A stretch of DNA of 64,000 bases from contig NZ_JACVOS010000003.1 of assembly GCF_018882335.1 (NCBI RefSeq), positions 1 to 64,000 of the forward strand, written 5' to 3'. The stretch's first letter is position 1; each line of letters starts with the position of its first letter. The position numbers and the translations under genes are program-made. The notes beneath the pieces were generated by a model. That model saw nothing but the letters and a program-made list of their open reading frames with translations. It was not told where the DNA came from and did not search any database. Positions 34,374-46,044 of the stretch are shown here, piece by piece. This stretch comes from Polynucleobacter sp. AM-25C3 (lineage in GTDB: Bacteria; Pseudomonadota; Gammaproteobacteria; Burkholderiales; Burkholderiaceae).

Positions 34374-35756
34374 TTATTTGCCGATGCAAAACTGACTAAA
34401 AATCTTGCCCAAAAGGTCATCGGGAAGTAGCTTCCCGGTAATTTGCCCCAACTGATCCTGCGCCAAACGTAGCTCTTCTGCAAATAACTCTAGTGATATG
34501 TTGCCATCTGCAGCGAATTGTTGTGATTTTTCTAAATGGCTAGCAGCCCTATCTAGGCAATCTAGATGCCGACGGCGTGCCACAATTGCCCCCTCTTGTG
34601 AGCCACCCCAGCCCACCGACTCTAGGATTTTTTGTTTCAAAGCCTCAATGCCATCACCGGTTTTGGCTGAAATGAGCAAAACCCCCTCATCGCTTTGGTT
34701 AGCAGATAGCTCCATCAACAAATCCGATTTATTACTGACCTCTAAAACGGGGCACTTTGGTGGGAGCGCTTTTACTATTTGGGTCTTTAACTCCAGAGCA
34801 TTGGCGCTCTCTATCTCACCAGGGGATCCGAGGTCTTGTAGAAATATCACTAGATCAGCTGCGCGAATGGCCTCCCAAGATCTTTCAATACCCTTTGCCT
34901 CAACTAGATCACTAGTGTCACGCAATCCAGCGGTATCAATGATGTGTATAGGAACGCCATGAATGGTGATGCTTTCCTTCACACGATCTCGCGTAGTTCC
35001 AGCGATAGGCGTCACAATGGCGACCTCTTCACCCGCAAGGCGATTTAGCAAAGAGCTTTTGCCAACATTGGGGGCACCAGCCAAAACCAACTGAATGCCG
35101 TCACGCAAAATCTTTCCTTGTTTTGCGCCGTCCCTTAAAGCATGTAATTGATGTATGACCGTTTTTAGGCGCTCGCGAGCATGAGCATTCTGGAGAAACT
35201 CAATTTCCTCCTCGGGAAAATCTAAAGTGGACTCCACCAAAATTCGAAGTTGGGTGATTTCTTCAATCAAGCTATTGATGTCGTTTGAGAAAACGCCCTG
35301 CAATGAGCGCGCTGCGCCACGAACTGCAGCCTCACTTTGTGCATCGATTAAATCTGCAATCGCCTCTGCTTGGGCTAAGTCAATTTTGTCGTTGAGGTAT
35401 GCCCGCAAAGAAAATTCGCCAGGCTCCGCTATGACCAAGCCTTGATCTTTGCCCAACTCTAAGCATCGCTTCATTACCAGTTCAAGGAGTTGTGGCCCAC
35501 CATGGCATTGCAGCTCTAAAACATCCTCTCCGGTAAAAGAGGCAGGGCCAGCAAAGTAAATTGCAATGAGCTGGTCAATTGCTGCGCCATCACTGTCGCG
35601 CAAAGTGAATAGGTTTGCTTGCCGCGGCGCTAGTGTTTTCTGAAATAGGGCCTGCGCAATGGGCCCAAGTTGAGGGCCACTAATTCGAATAACGCCAATA
35701 CCCGCTTTACCAGGTGCGGTGGCAACCGCAATGATGGGCAGCTTTCTAGTCATCAT
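34374..35756 (-). CDS. mnmE: tRNA uridine-5-carboxymethylaminomethyl modification GTPase
   Basis: The protein has the tetrahydrofolate-binding N domain (IAVATAPGKAGIGVIRISG). A G domain follows with GAPNVGKSS near residue 230, TPIAGTTRD, DTAGLRD and NKSD. The C-terminal CIGK motif is the signature of the family. With MnmG (49369) it makes the cmnm5 modification of wobble U34. A GTG start at 35765 is also possible; the ATG at 35756 is preferred. It is the last gene of the leftward rpmH-rnpA-yidD-yidC-mnmE cluster. Confidence 0.96.
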   Translation of the reverse strand: MMTRKLPIIAVATAPGKAGIGVIRISGPQLGPIAQALFQKTLAPRQANLFTLRDSDGAAIDQLIAIYFAGPASFTGEDVLELQCHGGPQLLELVMKRCLELGKDQGLVIAEPGEFSLRAYLNDKIDLAQAEAIADLIDAQSEAAVRGAARSLQGVFSNDINSLIEEITQLRILVESTLDFPEEEIEFLQNAHARERLKTVIHQLHALRDGAKQGKILRDGIQLVLAGAPNVGKSSLLNRLAGEEVAIVTPIAGTTRDRVKESITIHGVPIHIIDTAGLRDTSDLVEAKGIERSWEAIRAADLVIFLQDLGSPGEIESANALELKTQIVKALPPKCPVLEVSNKSDLLMELSANQSDEGVLLISAKTGDGIEALKQKILESVGWGGSQEGAIVARRRHLDCLDRAASHLEKSQQFAADGNISLELFAEELRLAQDQLGQITGKLLPDDLLGKIFSQFCIGK

Positions 35757-35794
35757 TGCGGGCACCCATTATTCATCTCTAAACAGCTAAAACT

Positions 35795-37477
35795 TTATTT
35801 AGCTGGTTTCTTTCCAAACATTTGATTGATTTGCCATTGTTGAGCAATGGATAGCAAATTATTTACCACCCAGTACAAAACCAAGCCGGAAGGGAAGAAG
35901 AAGAACATGACAGAGAACACGAGTGGCATGTACATCATTACCTTTGCCTGAATTGGATCGGGCGGCGTAGGGTTGAGTTTGGTTTGTACAAACATTGAGG
36001 CGGCCATGATGATTGGCAAAATGTAGTACGGGTCTGGAACCGATAAATCTTGAATCCAGCCAATCCAAGGGGCATTGCGCATTTCTACGGAAGAAAGTAG
36101 CACCCAGTACAGAGAAATAAACACGGGGATCTGAATCACCACAGGCAAACAACCACCCAAAGGATTAATTTTTTCCTTGCGATACATCTCCATCATGGCT
36201 TGGTTTAGTTTTTGTGGCTCGCCTTTGTATTGCTCTTTCATTGCAAGCAGTCGTGGCTGAACCTCTTTCATGCGCGCCATCGATTTATAGCTTGCAGCAG
36301 AAAGTGGGAAGAACACCAATTTGATCAAGATGGTCAGGAGAATGATTGCCCAACCCCAGTTACCAACATAAGTGTGAATATTTTCTAGCAACCAAAAAAT
36401 GGGTTTCGCAAGAATGGTGAGATAGCCATAGTCTTTCAATAAAGCAAAGCCTGGGGCAATTGTTTCTAAAACGCTTTCTTCTTGCGGACCAACAAACAGT
36501 TTTGCTTTTTCAACAACCGTTGTTCCTGGCGCAACTATACCCAACGGTGTTTGCATACCAATACGATAAAGGTTGTTATCAATCCTTCCCGCATAAATGT
36601 CGCGCGCCGCTTTGTCGCTAGGAATCCAGGCGCTGGCAAAGTAATGCTGCACCATGGCAACCCATGCAGGATCGCCGGCCGCAACCTGTGTAGGAATGGT
36701 AATTTTGTTCTTATCAATAGCCGTGAACTCAAGCTTATTGAATTTTTCTTTTTCTGTGTAAGCTGCTGGCCCAGTAAATGTACTCGCAGAGAACGCACCG
36801 TCAAAGGGTCCGATTTTTTGTTCTTGGGAGGCGTCGCGAACAATCTCCGTATACAAAACCAGTGGTGTTGCATTTGCGCTGCTTTGTGTCACGCGATGGC
36901 CCACATCCACAACATAACTACCTGGGCTCAGAATAAACGTCTTCTCTAGTTTGACGCCGTTGCGCTCACTAGCCAAAACAATAAAAGGTTTTCCAGTTCC
37001 ATCTTTGCCCGATTGAACTAATTTAAAGCTGCTGGTGTGATTGGGTAGATCTGCATTACCCAAAGCAATTAAGCCTGAACGGGCAAAATATTTATGGCTT
37101 GGTGTGTACTGAAACAACTCAACCGGTTTTTTTTCTGGGGTTAGCTGCTTTGGCAACTTCGCATTAATAATGTTGCCGCCATTGGCGCTAATTTCTAGAG
37201 CCAGCACATCATTTTGCAAAACAAACTTTTCTGATGACTCTATTGCGCTCGAACTCACAGCGGGGGCTTGGTTCGAGGCTGGAATATTTGGATTCTGTAC
37301 GGGGGATGGAATGTCCACCTTGTTGCTTGGTGCCTTATCGGTGGCCACAACATTGCTTGCGGAGTTTCCACCAAACATCGATGGTTTGCCTTCATGAACC
37401 TGCCAGTTGTTGTACAACATCAGGCCTGACATGGAGAAGACCGCCCAAAGAATTGTTTTTTTAAAGTCCATTTGCAT
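35795..37477 (-). CDS. yidC: Membrane protein insertase YidC
   Basis: The 560-residue protein has an N-terminal membrane helix (about 8-25), a large periplasmic domain (about 60-350) and the conserved C-terminal insertase core with helices at about 365-390, 440-460, 485-505 and 525-545. The YidC family core is seen in MEMYRKEKINPLGGCLPVVIQIP. It inserts inner-membrane proteins, including the Fo subunits encoded at 54259-55980. It ends with a basic tail (KKPAK). It lies in the standard rnpA-yidD-yidC order. Confidence 0.97.
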   Translation of the reverse strand: MQMDFKKTILWAVFSMSGLMLYNNWQVHEGKPSMFGGNSASNVVATDKAPSNKVDIPSPVQNPNIPASNQAPAVSSSAIESSEKFVLQNDVLALEISANGGNIINAKLPKQLTPEKKPVELFQYTPSHKYFARSGLIALGNADLPNHTSSFKLVQSGKDGTGKPFIVLASERNGVKLEKTFILSPGSYVVDVGHRVTQSSANATPLVLYTEIVRDASQEQKIGPFDGAFSASTFTGPAAYTEKEKFNKLEFTAIDKNKITIPTQVAAGDPAWVAMVQHYFASAWIPSDKAARDIYAGRIDNNLYRIGMQTPLGIVAPGTTVVEKAKLFVGPQEESVLETIAPGFALLKDYGYLTILAKPIFWLLENIHTYVGNWGWAIILLTILIKLVFFPLSAASYKSMARMKEVQPRLLAMKEQYKGEPQKLNQAMMEMYRKEKINPLGGCLPVVIQIPVFISLYWVLLSSVEMRNAPWIGWIQDLSVPDPYYILPIIMAASMFVQTKLNPTPPDPIQAKVMMYMPLVFSVMFFFFPSGLVLYWVVNNLLSIAQQWQINQMFGKKPAK

Positions 37478-37481
37478 TCAC

Positions 37482-37721
37482 TTAATAATGATGAGATCTT
37501 GGTTTTACAGCGGGGTCATGACCGCCTTGTGACCATGGGTTGCAACGCAAAATGCGCCACACCATTAGCCCAAAGCTTTTGAAAAATCCGTAATGGGCAA
37601 AGCAGTCGCACGCATATTGGGAGCAAGAGGGCACAAACTTGCAGTGCATGCCAATAAAAGGGCTCAGCGCAATTTGATAGAACCTCACAACTTTAATGGC
37701 CAACATGTTTAATAGGCGCAC
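37482..37721 (-). CDS. yidD: Membrane protein insertion efficiency factor YidD
   Basis: The 79-residue protein has the family core FYQIALSPFIGMHCKFVPSCSQYACDCFAHYGF and RCNPWSQGGHDPA, with the three conserved cysteines near the middle. It helps YidC/Sec-dependent insertion at the inner membrane. It lies 4 bp upstream of yidC and 1 bp behind rnpA. Confidence 0.95.
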   Translation of the reverse strand: MRLLNMLAIKVVRFYQIALSPFIGMHCKFVPSCSQYACDCFAHYGFFKSFGLMVWRILRCNPWSQGGHDPAVKPRSHHY

Positions 37722-37722
37722 G

Positions 37723-38040
37723 TTAAATCAGCCCTGCAATCTGAGTTCGCAGAACTTCTTTTTCTTTTCTTCTGAGTCTGCCGCGAGTTTCGCGACCAAT
37801 TGGTTTTTTCAGCTTAACAACAACATCGTTGTTGAGGCCTGCGGCTTGGGCGCTACGGACCATTTCACGGATCATGCGCTTCAATCGGTTGCGATCTACC
37901 GCACGCTTAGCTAATTTTTTAGCTACTGCAATGCCTAAATCTGGTTTTGCGCCTTGATCCGAGGAAGCCAAATACAAACCCCAATACAAACTTGTCTTGG
38001 GGCGTGTTTTTAGTAATTCAGAAATCCTGGCGCTGTTCAA
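37723..38040 (-). CDS. rnpA: Ribonuclease P protein component
   Basis: The 105-residue basic protein shows the RnpA signature RAVDRNRLKRMIREMVR, with KKLAKRAVDRN giving the RNA-binding RNR motif. Together with the RNase P RNA it matures tRNA 5' ends. It follows rpmH after 8 bp, the conserved bacterial arrangement. Confidence 0.96.
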   Translation of the reverse strand: MNSARISELLKTRPKTSLYWGLYLASSDQGAKPDLGIAVAKKLAKRAVDRNRLKRMIREMVRSAQAAGLNNDVVVKLKKPIGRETRGRLRRKEKEVLRTQIAGLI

Positions 38041-38048
38041 CTGCTAAA

Positions 38049-38183
38049 TTAAACAGCTAGACGTTTGCGGCCTTTAGCGCGACGTGCATTTAATACTGCG
38101 CGCCCACTCTTAGTTTTCATACGAATACGAAATCCGTGAGTGCGTTTACGACGTGTTACTGAGGGTTGGTATGTTCTTTTCAT
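38049..38183 (-). CDS. rpmH: 50S ribosomal protein L34
   Basis: ATG at 38183 gives the 44-residue [20 protein letters not shown] and ends KGRKRLAV, exactly the L34 family. It is short and very basic. It is divergent from dnaA, sharing the origin-side intergenic region, and heads the leftward rnpA-yidD-yidC-mnmE cluster. Confidence 0.98.
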
Positions 38184-38330
38184 GATTCATCCTGCAAAAC
38201 CCAGTATTTTCCTTGTTGGATGGCAAAAGGTCAACCGCTACCGAAGAATATATAGGTATTTTTCTCTATTTTCTGGGCTTATATTTAATAAACCCTTGTT
38301 TTAATTAGAATTTTTATCTTTGTACACAAG

Positions 38331-38370
38331 TTATCCACAGGTTTTCCACGATTTTCTAGCTTGTGGATAA
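38331..38370. promoter_or_regulatory. DnaA boxes upstream of dnaA
   Basis: TTATCCACA at 38331-38339 and, in reverse, TGTGGATAA at 38362-38370 are perfect 9-mer DnaA boxes, with a related TTTTCCACG between them. They lie in the rpmH-dnaA spacer and probably serve both dnaA autoregulation and origin assembly. Confidence 0.85.
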
Positions 38371-38405
38371 CTTTAGGGGATCGCTACAATGGATCCTCCA
38401 AAAAT

Positions 38406-39830
38406 ATGAGTAATTTACAGAATCCCCCCACATTGAATTCACTTAGCCCACTAGGGTTTTGGGATGACGCCCTTGGCATACTTGCTCGCGAGTTATCCCC
38501 CCAACAATTTAAAACCTGGATACAGCCCTTAAGCTTGGTTTCTTATGATGAGAGTGAGCAATCACTTATTGTGGGAGCCCCAAACAGATTTAAGCTTGAT
38601 TGGATTAAGAAAACCTTTACAGACCGCTTCCAGGAGATGGCAGACCAATATTTCGGTCGACCAATTACTTTAAGTTTTGTACTTAGTGTTGAGGGTGTGT
38701 GTGCCCAGGCCCCAGAAATTAATACCCCTCAAGAGCGGGTTGAGCTTCAAGAGGTGGTAATTAACCCAGATAACACCTCTACAGAGGAGCAGGCCTTTGA
38801 AATTGAGGATCACTCCAAACTCAATCCAAACCTTACATTTGAAACTTTTGTAACCGGTAAGGCAAACCAGCTGGCAAGGGCTGCATCAATTCAGGTTGCC
38901 CACAACCCAGGCACCTCATATAACCCCATGTTTTTATATGGCGGTGTTGGTTTGGGTAAAACCCATTTAATTCATGCGATTGGCAACCACCTCTTAAAAG
39001 AAAAACCTAACGCTCGGATCCGCTATATCCATGCTGAGCAGTACGTCTCAGATGTGGTTAGGGCTTATCAACAAAAGGCGTTTGATCGTTTTAAGCGTTA
39101 TTACCACTCTTTGGATCTATTGTTGATTGACGATATTCAATTCTTTAGTGGTAAATCTAGGACCCAAGAAGAGTTTTTTTATGCTTTTGAGGCGCTTTTA
39201 AGTAATAAAGCTCAAGTCATCATTACAAGTGATACCTACCCTAAAGAGATGGCGGGGATAGATGACCGCTTAATTTCACGGTTTGACTCTGGCCTCACGG
39301 TTGCCATTGAACCCCCTGAGCTTGAGATGCGAGTCGCTATTTTAATGAAAAAAGCTTTGAGTGAGGGCATCCCTATGAGTGAGGATGTAGCTTTCTTTGT
39401 GGCCAAACATCTCCGATCCAATGTGAGAGAGTTGGAGGGGGCACTGAGAAAGATTTTGGCTTATGTGCGTTTTCATGGCAAAGAAGTAACAATTGATGTA
39501 GCCCGCACAGCCTTAAAAGACCTGCTTTCCATACAAAATCGGCAAATATCAGTGGAAAATATTCAAAAAGCGGTGGCAGACTTTTATAGTATTAAGGTTG
39601 CAGACATGTACTCCAAAAAACGTCCGGCAAATATTGCTCGCCCACGCCAAATTGCCATGTTTATGGCCAAAGAGTTGACTCAAAAAAGTCTCCCAGAGAT
39701 TGGGGAGTTGTTTGGTGGGCGCGACCACACCACTGTTTTACATGCTGTACGTAAGATTGGTGAAGAGCGCTCGCATGATGGTCAACTTAACCATGAAATC
39801 CATGTTATTGAACAAACCTTGAAATCTTAG
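38406..39830 (+). CDS. dnaA: Chromosomal replication initiator protein DnaA
   Basis: From the ATG at 38406 the protein has 474 residues. The N-terminal domain I includes [25 protein letters not shown]. The AAA+ domain carries the P-loop [10 protein letters not shown] and [12 protein letters not shown], and the domain IV signature is [15 protein letters not shown]. An upstream TTG at 38361 keeps the frame open but lies in a DnaA box and is unlikely. DnaA binds the boxes on both sides of its own gene to start replication. Dimeric and SSB/DnaB contacts reside in domain I. Confidence 0.97.
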   Translation: MSNLQNPPTLNSLSPLGFWDDALGILARELSPQQFKTWIQPLSLVSYDESEQSLIVGAPNRFKLDWIKKTFTDRFQEMADQYFGRPITLSFVLSVEGVCAQAPEINTPQERVELQEVVINPDNTSTEEQAFEIEDHSKLNPNLTFETFVTGKANQLARAASIQVAHNPGTSYNPMFLYGGVGLGKTHLIHAIGNHLLKEKPNARIRYIHAEQYVSDVVRAYQQKAFDRFKRYYHSLDLLLIDDIQFFSGKSRTQEEFFYAFEALLSNKAQVIITSDTYPKEMAGIDDRLISRFDSGLTVAIEPPELEMRVAILMKKALSEGIPMSEDVAFFVAKHLRSNVRELEGALRKILAYVRFHGKEVTIDVARTALKDLLSIQNRQISVENIQKAVADFYSIKVADMYSKKRPANIARPRQIAMFMAKELTQKSLPEIGELFGGRDHTTVLHAVRKIGEERSHDGQLNHEIHVIEQTLKS

Positions 39831-39841
39831 GTTTTTTTGCC

Positions 39842-40040
39842 TGTGGATAAGGTTGTGGATAGCTCAATGGATAACTTTGGGGATAGTGTGTGGATAAATT
39901 GTGGAAAGCACGCGCTTCATGCAAAAATAGGGTGTTGATAAAAAGTTATCCAATATTTATGCAGGGCTTATACAAAAGTTTTCCACAGGTTTTTTTGGTT
40001 CTAATGGGTTGATTTATATATGGTTTTTGACTTATCCACC
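39842..40040. other. oriC core: DnaA box cluster between dnaA and dnaN
   Basis: The spacer carries TGTGGATAA at 39842-39850 and 39889-39897, the near-match TGTGGATAG at 39854-39862, and a near-match TTATCCACC at 40032-40040, with further degenerate copies between. Together with the boxes at 38331-38370 this is a bipartite origin arrangement. Reading direction changes from leftward (rpmH side) to rightward (dnaA-dnaN-gyrB) here, as expected for oriC. Confidence 0.85.
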
Positions 40041-40053
40041 GAAATCTCAACCC

Positions 40054-40068
40054 TTACTACTACTACTA
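40054..40068 (-). other. DnaA-trio element next to dnaN
   Basis: Plus-strand TTA followed by four CTA triplets at 40054-40068 corresponds to five TAG/TAA triplets on the minus strand. It lies 13 bp from the TTATCCACC box, in the orientation described for the bacterial basal unwinding element. The following ATAAGATATATA is A+T-rich, suited to strand opening. The element was read by eye; function is inferred from published oriC rules. Confidence 0.65.
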
Positions 40069-40096
40069 ATAAGATATATACAAGGATTTAAAAGCA

Positions 40097-41212
40097 ATGC
40101 AACTCGTAAACACTTCACGTGACAGTTTGTTAAAACCACTTCAGGTTGTTAGTGGCATTGTTGAACGTCGACACACGTTGCCAATTCTGGCAAATCTGTT
40201 ATTTAAAAAACAGGGCGATAAAGTATCTTTTGTGTCGACTGATATTGAAATTCAAATTACAACCAATGCTAGTTTTGGGGTTGGCGCAGAAGATGTCACC
40301 ACAACTGTGGCAGCAAGAAAGTTATTAGATATCTTGCGCGCTCTACCTGAAGGACCGGTATCGCTTAATCTTAAAGATAATAAGATGGTTGTGCAGAGCG
40401 GTAAAAGCCGTTTCTCCCTACAAACTTTATCTGCAGCAGAGTTTCCTGTAATGCAAAGTGTTGGTGAAGTTACTGCTAATTGGAAAATGACTCAAAAGAG
40501 TTTTCGCCAATTAATTAGTCAAGTCCACTTTGCAATGGCGCAACAAGATATTCGGTACTACCTCAATGGCATGTTGTTGGTTGTTGAAGGTAAACAAGTG
40601 ATTGCTGTAGCAACAGATGGCCATCGCTTAGCTTATTCCCAGGTTGAACTGGCAGAAGCCCCGGTTGGGTCTGGGCAAAAACAGGAAATTATTATTCCTC
40701 GTAAAACTATTCTTGAGTGCCAGCATCTACTTGAGGACTCGGATGAAATGTTTGAGATAAGCCTCACATCCAATCAAGTAAAGTTTACTTTTGGTGATAT
40801 TGAATTAATCTCAAAATTGGTTGAAGGTAAGTTTCCAGATTTTCAAAGGGTCATACCAAAGGGCCACAAAAATTCTTTAGTTGTTGGTCGGGATATTTTG
40901 CAATCCGCCTTACAACGTGCTGCAATTTTAACTACCGATAAATTTAAGGGTGTCCGCTTTTCTTTATCACCCAATCGCATTACAGTTCAATCAACCAATG
41001 CTGAGCAAGAAGAAGCCCAAGAGGAAATTGAAACTGAATACAGCGGCGATGCTGTTGAAATTGGTTTTAATGTAAGTTATTTGTTAGATGTTTTATCAAA
41101 CTTGAAGAACGAAAAAATTCAAATTAGCCTGGGTGATGCCAATAGTAGTGCGGTGGTTACGCTACCCGGCTCCGAAGACTTCAAGTATGTTGTGATGCCA
41201 ATGCGTATTTAA
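40097..41212 (+). CDS. dnaN: DNA polymerase III beta subunit (sliding clamp)
   Basis: The 371-residue protein begins MQLVNTSRDSLLKPLQVVSG and ends in KYVVMPMRI, both typical of DnaN. Three repeats of the clamp fold are expected, and the sequence runs the family's usual ~370 residues. It encircles DNA as a dimer. It follows dnaA after a 266-bp origin spacer and precedes gyrB by 11 bp. Confidence 0.97.
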   Translation: MQLVNTSRDSLLKPLQVVSGIVERRHTLPILANLLFKKQGDKVSFVSTDIEIQITTNASFGVGAEDVTTTVAARKLLDILRALPEGPVSLNLKDNKMVVQSGKSRFSLQTLSAAEFPVMQSVGEVTANWKMTQKSFRQLISQVHFAMAQQDIRYYLNGMLLVVEGKQVIAVATDGHRLAYSQVELAEAPVGSGQKQEIIIPRKTILECQHLLEDSDEMFEISLTSNQVKFTFGDIELISKLVEGKFPDFQRVIPKGHKNSLVVGRDILQSALQRAAILTTDKFKGVRFSLSPNRITVQSTNAEQEEAQEEIETEYSGDAVEIGFNVSYLLDVLSNLKNEKIQISLGDANSSAVVTLPGSEDFKYVVMPMRI

Positions 41213-41217
41213 TTTAG

Positions 41218-43722
<2,505 letters not shown>

Positions 43723-43728
43723 TTATTT

Positions 43729-44223
43729 ATGAGCAAAAAGAAATTAGTAGCACCAAAAATTGATCGTTCCCGTATTGTTGTGAAATCTTCACCCATTCAT
43801 GGGAGGGGCGTCTTCGTCGCGAATCCTATTAAAAAGGGCGATGCGATCATTGAATACAAGGGTGAGCGTATCAGCTGGAAGCTTGCGGAGAAGCGCCACC
43901 CCCATGACCCAAAAGACCCAAACCACACCTTTTATTTTTCCCTAGAAGATGGTCGCTGTATTGACGCCAAATACGGAGGTAATGCTGCGCGTTGGATTAA
44001 CCACTCATGCAAGCCAATTTGTGAAACACATGAAGATAATTTTGGTGGTGAGCCCCGCGTTTTCATTTATGCAAAAAGAGACCTCAAGGTGGGCGAGGAG
44101 CTTTTCTACGACTACTCTCTTGGAGTAGAGGGCCGTATTACCAAGCAAATGAAAAAAGATTATGAGTGTCGTTGTGGTGCGAAGAAGTGTCGAGGAACCA
44201 TGTTGTCTCTTGATAACAAGTAA
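43729..44223 (+). CDS. SET-domain protein lysine methyltransferase
   Basis: The 164-residue protein is a nearly minimal SET domain. It has IHGRGVFVANPIKKGDAIIEY (residues ~23-44), AARWINHSCKP with the NHSC cofactor/substrate motif near 90-93, and GEELFYDYSLG near the pseudoknot. A post-SET motif CRCGAKKCRG follows near the end. SET enzymes transfer a methyl group from SAM to lysine; bacterial substrates are mostly unknown. It starts 6 bp behind gyrB, probably in the same transcript. It has a basic N terminus (KKKLVAPKIDRSR). Confidence 0.88.
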   Translation: MSKKKLVAPKIDRSRIVVKSSPIHGRGVFVANPIKKGDAIIEYKGERISWKLAEKRHPHDPKDPNHTFYFSLEDGRCIDAKYGGNAARWINHSCKPICETHEDNFGGEPRVFIYAKRDLKVGEELFYDYSLGVEGRITKQMKKDYECRCGAKKCRGTMLSLDNK

Positions 44224-44234
44224 TACTTTTTGTA

Positions 44235-44459
44235 ATGCTGTTTCTCACCATCCAAGATCTAGAGGCTGCCATTAATTATTGGCGCAGCCAATCACCAGCC
44301 CTGGGTGAAGAGCTTCGCTTATGTCCAGAGGCTGTAGCACTTGCAAAACCTTATGCGTTGATGATTGTTCAAGGTTCTCAAAGAGTCCCCATGGATGTTT
44401 TGGATGGGGTTGCTCAGGCGGCAATCCATCAGTTTTTAAAAACCACCCAAACTACTTAA
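44235..44459 (+). CDS. DUF3717-like small protein
   Basis: The 74-residue protein begins MLFLTIQDLEAAINYWRSQSP and is helical. The family pattern of a LEAAINYWR segment and a following ALGEELRLCPEAVALA is remembered as DUF3717 of Burkholderiales. It lies 11 bp after the SET-domain gene in the same direction. Function is unknown. Confidence 0.7.
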   Translation: MLFLTIQDLEAAINYWRSQSPALGEELRLCPEAVALAKPYALMIVQGSQRVPMDVLDGVAQAAIHQFLKTTQTT

Positions 44460-44559
44460 TAGCTATTCCCCATCCCGTTTAGGGTTATCGCTATATTGGT
44501 AAGGGTTGTCTTCAGGTATCCTCAAAGTCTTGCCCAAGGAAGGGTATGAGGATTTGAGC

Positions 44560-45321
44560 TTGCAAGAAACAATATTAAAAACAATTGGCCTTGGAAAAAC
44601 ATTTAAGGGTTTTTCCGCGGTGAGCGACGTCAATTTAGATGTGACTCGGGGAACCATTCATGCTTTGATTGGGCCCAATGGGGCTGGTAAAACAACCTGC
44701 TTCAACCTTCTAACGAAATTTCTAGAGCCCAGCAGTGGCCAAATCCTATTTAATGGTTTTGATATCACCAAAGAAAAGCCGGCGCAAATTGCGCGGCGCG
44801 GCGTTGTTCGCTCATTTCAAATTTCTGCCGTTTTCCCACACCTAAGCGTATTGGAAAATGTTCGTGTTGCACTGCAGCGAGGTTTGGGGACGGAGTTCCA
44901 TTTTTGGAGATCTGGAGACTCTCTTAATGTGCTCAATGAGCGTGCTGAAGAGCTTTTGTGTGAGGTTGGTTTGGCTGACTTTGCCCACGAAGAGACTCTA
45001 AACTTGGCTTACGGACGTAAAAGAGCCTTAGAAATCGCCACTACTATGGCTATGGAGCCTGAGTTGATGTTGTTGGATGAGCCAACACAGGGTATGGGGC
45101 ACGAGGATGTAGAGCGCGTTACAGAGCTTATTGATCGGGTGGCCAAAGGTCGAACTATTTTGATGGTTGAGCACAACATGAAGGTGGTTTCTTCTATTGC
45201 TGACCGGATCACTGTTTTGCAGCGTGGCTCCGTTTTGGCTGAAGGCTCCTACCATGAGGTTTCAAACAACCCGCTGGTAGTAGAGGCTTATATGGGCAGC
45301 CATGGGGGCGACACCATATGA
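44560..45321 (+). CDS. livG: Branched-chain amino acid-type ABC transporter ATP-binding protein (LivG-like)
   Basis: The ATPase has Walker A GPNGAGKTTCFNLLT, a signature-like NLAYGRKRALEIA, Walker B LMLLDEPTQGM and a switch His in MVEHNMKVV. The start chosen is the TTG at 44560 with GAGGA seven bases ahead, giving 253 residues; an upstream TTG at 44506 would add 18 unconserved residues. It heads a cluster with a second ATPase, a binding protein and two permeases. The substrate is not known. Confidence 0.88.
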   Translation: MQETILKTIGLGKTFKGFSAVSDVNLDVTRGTIHALIGPNGAGKTTCFNLLTKFLEPSSGQILFNGFDITKEKPAQIARRGVVRSFQISAVFPHLSVLENVRVALQRGLGTEFHFWRSGDSLNVLNERAEELLCEVGLADFAHEETLNLAYGRKRALEIATTMAMEPELMLLDEPTQGMGHEDVERVTELIDRVAKGRTILMVEHNMKVVSSIADRITVLQRGSVLAEGSYHEVSNNPLVVEAYMGSHGGDTI

Positions 45322-46022
45322 GTACCATGGCATTAGAGGTTAAAAACCTAGAGTCTTGGTACGGCGAGTCCCACATTCTGCATGGTGTAAATTTCGCTGT
45401 CCGTGATGGTGAGGTTGTTACCCTATTAGGCCGTAACGGCGCTGGCCGAAGCACCATCTTAAAAACCATTTTGGGCCTCACAAGCAAAAGAACGGGCTCG
45501 GTGGAGATTTATGGCGCGCAAACGATTACCATGCCAACTTACAGAATTGCTCGCTTAGGTGTTGGTTACTGCCCAGAAGAGCGGGGCATTTTTGCAAGCT
45601 TAAGTACAGAAGAGAACTTAATGCTGTTGCCAGAGATTGCTCCTGGCGGTATGGGCTTGGATGAGATTTACGAGATGTTCCCTAACCTCTACGAAAGGCG
45701 TAACAGCCCTGGCACACGCCTGTCTGGAGGTGAGCAGCAAATGTTGGCCATGGCTCGCATTCTCAGAACGGGCGCGAAACTTCTATTACTAGATGAAATT
45801 ACCGAAGGATTGGCGCCGGTAATTGTTCAAAAGCTGGGCGAGGTGGTTACCAACCTTCGCAATAAAGGCTTCACCATTGTGTTGGTAGAGCAAAACTTTC
45901 GCTTTGCTGCGCCATTAGCTGATCGTCATTATGTGGTTGAACACGGCAACGTGGTTGAGGTTGTCAATCAAAACGAACTTACGGAGAAAGCAAGCTTGTT
46001 AAATGAGTATCTTGGTGTTTAG
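45318..46022 (+). CDS. livF: Branched-chain amino acid-type ABC transporter ATP-binding protein (LivF-like), Walker A Arg
   Basis: The 234-residue protein overlaps the previous gene by 4 bp. It has a LivF-type nucleotide-binding domain with Walker A GRNGAGRSTILK, signature LSGGEQQMLAMARIL, and Walker B KLLLLDEITEGLAP. The invariant Walker A lysine is Arg here (codon CGA), so its own ATP hydrolysis may be reduced. The partner ATPase has a normal Lys. It is presumed to pair with LivG as one heterodimer. Confidence 0.88.
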   Translation: MSTMALEVKNLESWYGESHILHGVNFAVRDGEVVTLLGRNGAGRSTILKTILGLTSKRTGSVEIYGAQTITMPTYRIARLGVGYCPEERGIFASLSTEENLMLLPEIAPGGMGLDEIYEMFPNLYERRNSPGTRLSGGEQQMLAMARILRTGAKLLLLDEITEGLAPVIVQKLGEVVTNLRNKGFTIVLVEQNFRFAAPLADRHYVVEHGNVVEVVNQNELTEKASLLNEYLGV

Positions 46023-46044
46023 TAGTTATTTATAGGAGACAAAA

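Noticed and set aside
38361..38405. TTG start extending dnaA by 15 codons
   Set aside because: The extension lies in a DnaA box, has no ribosome-binding site, and its residues are unlike DnaA N termini. ATG 38406 is used instead.
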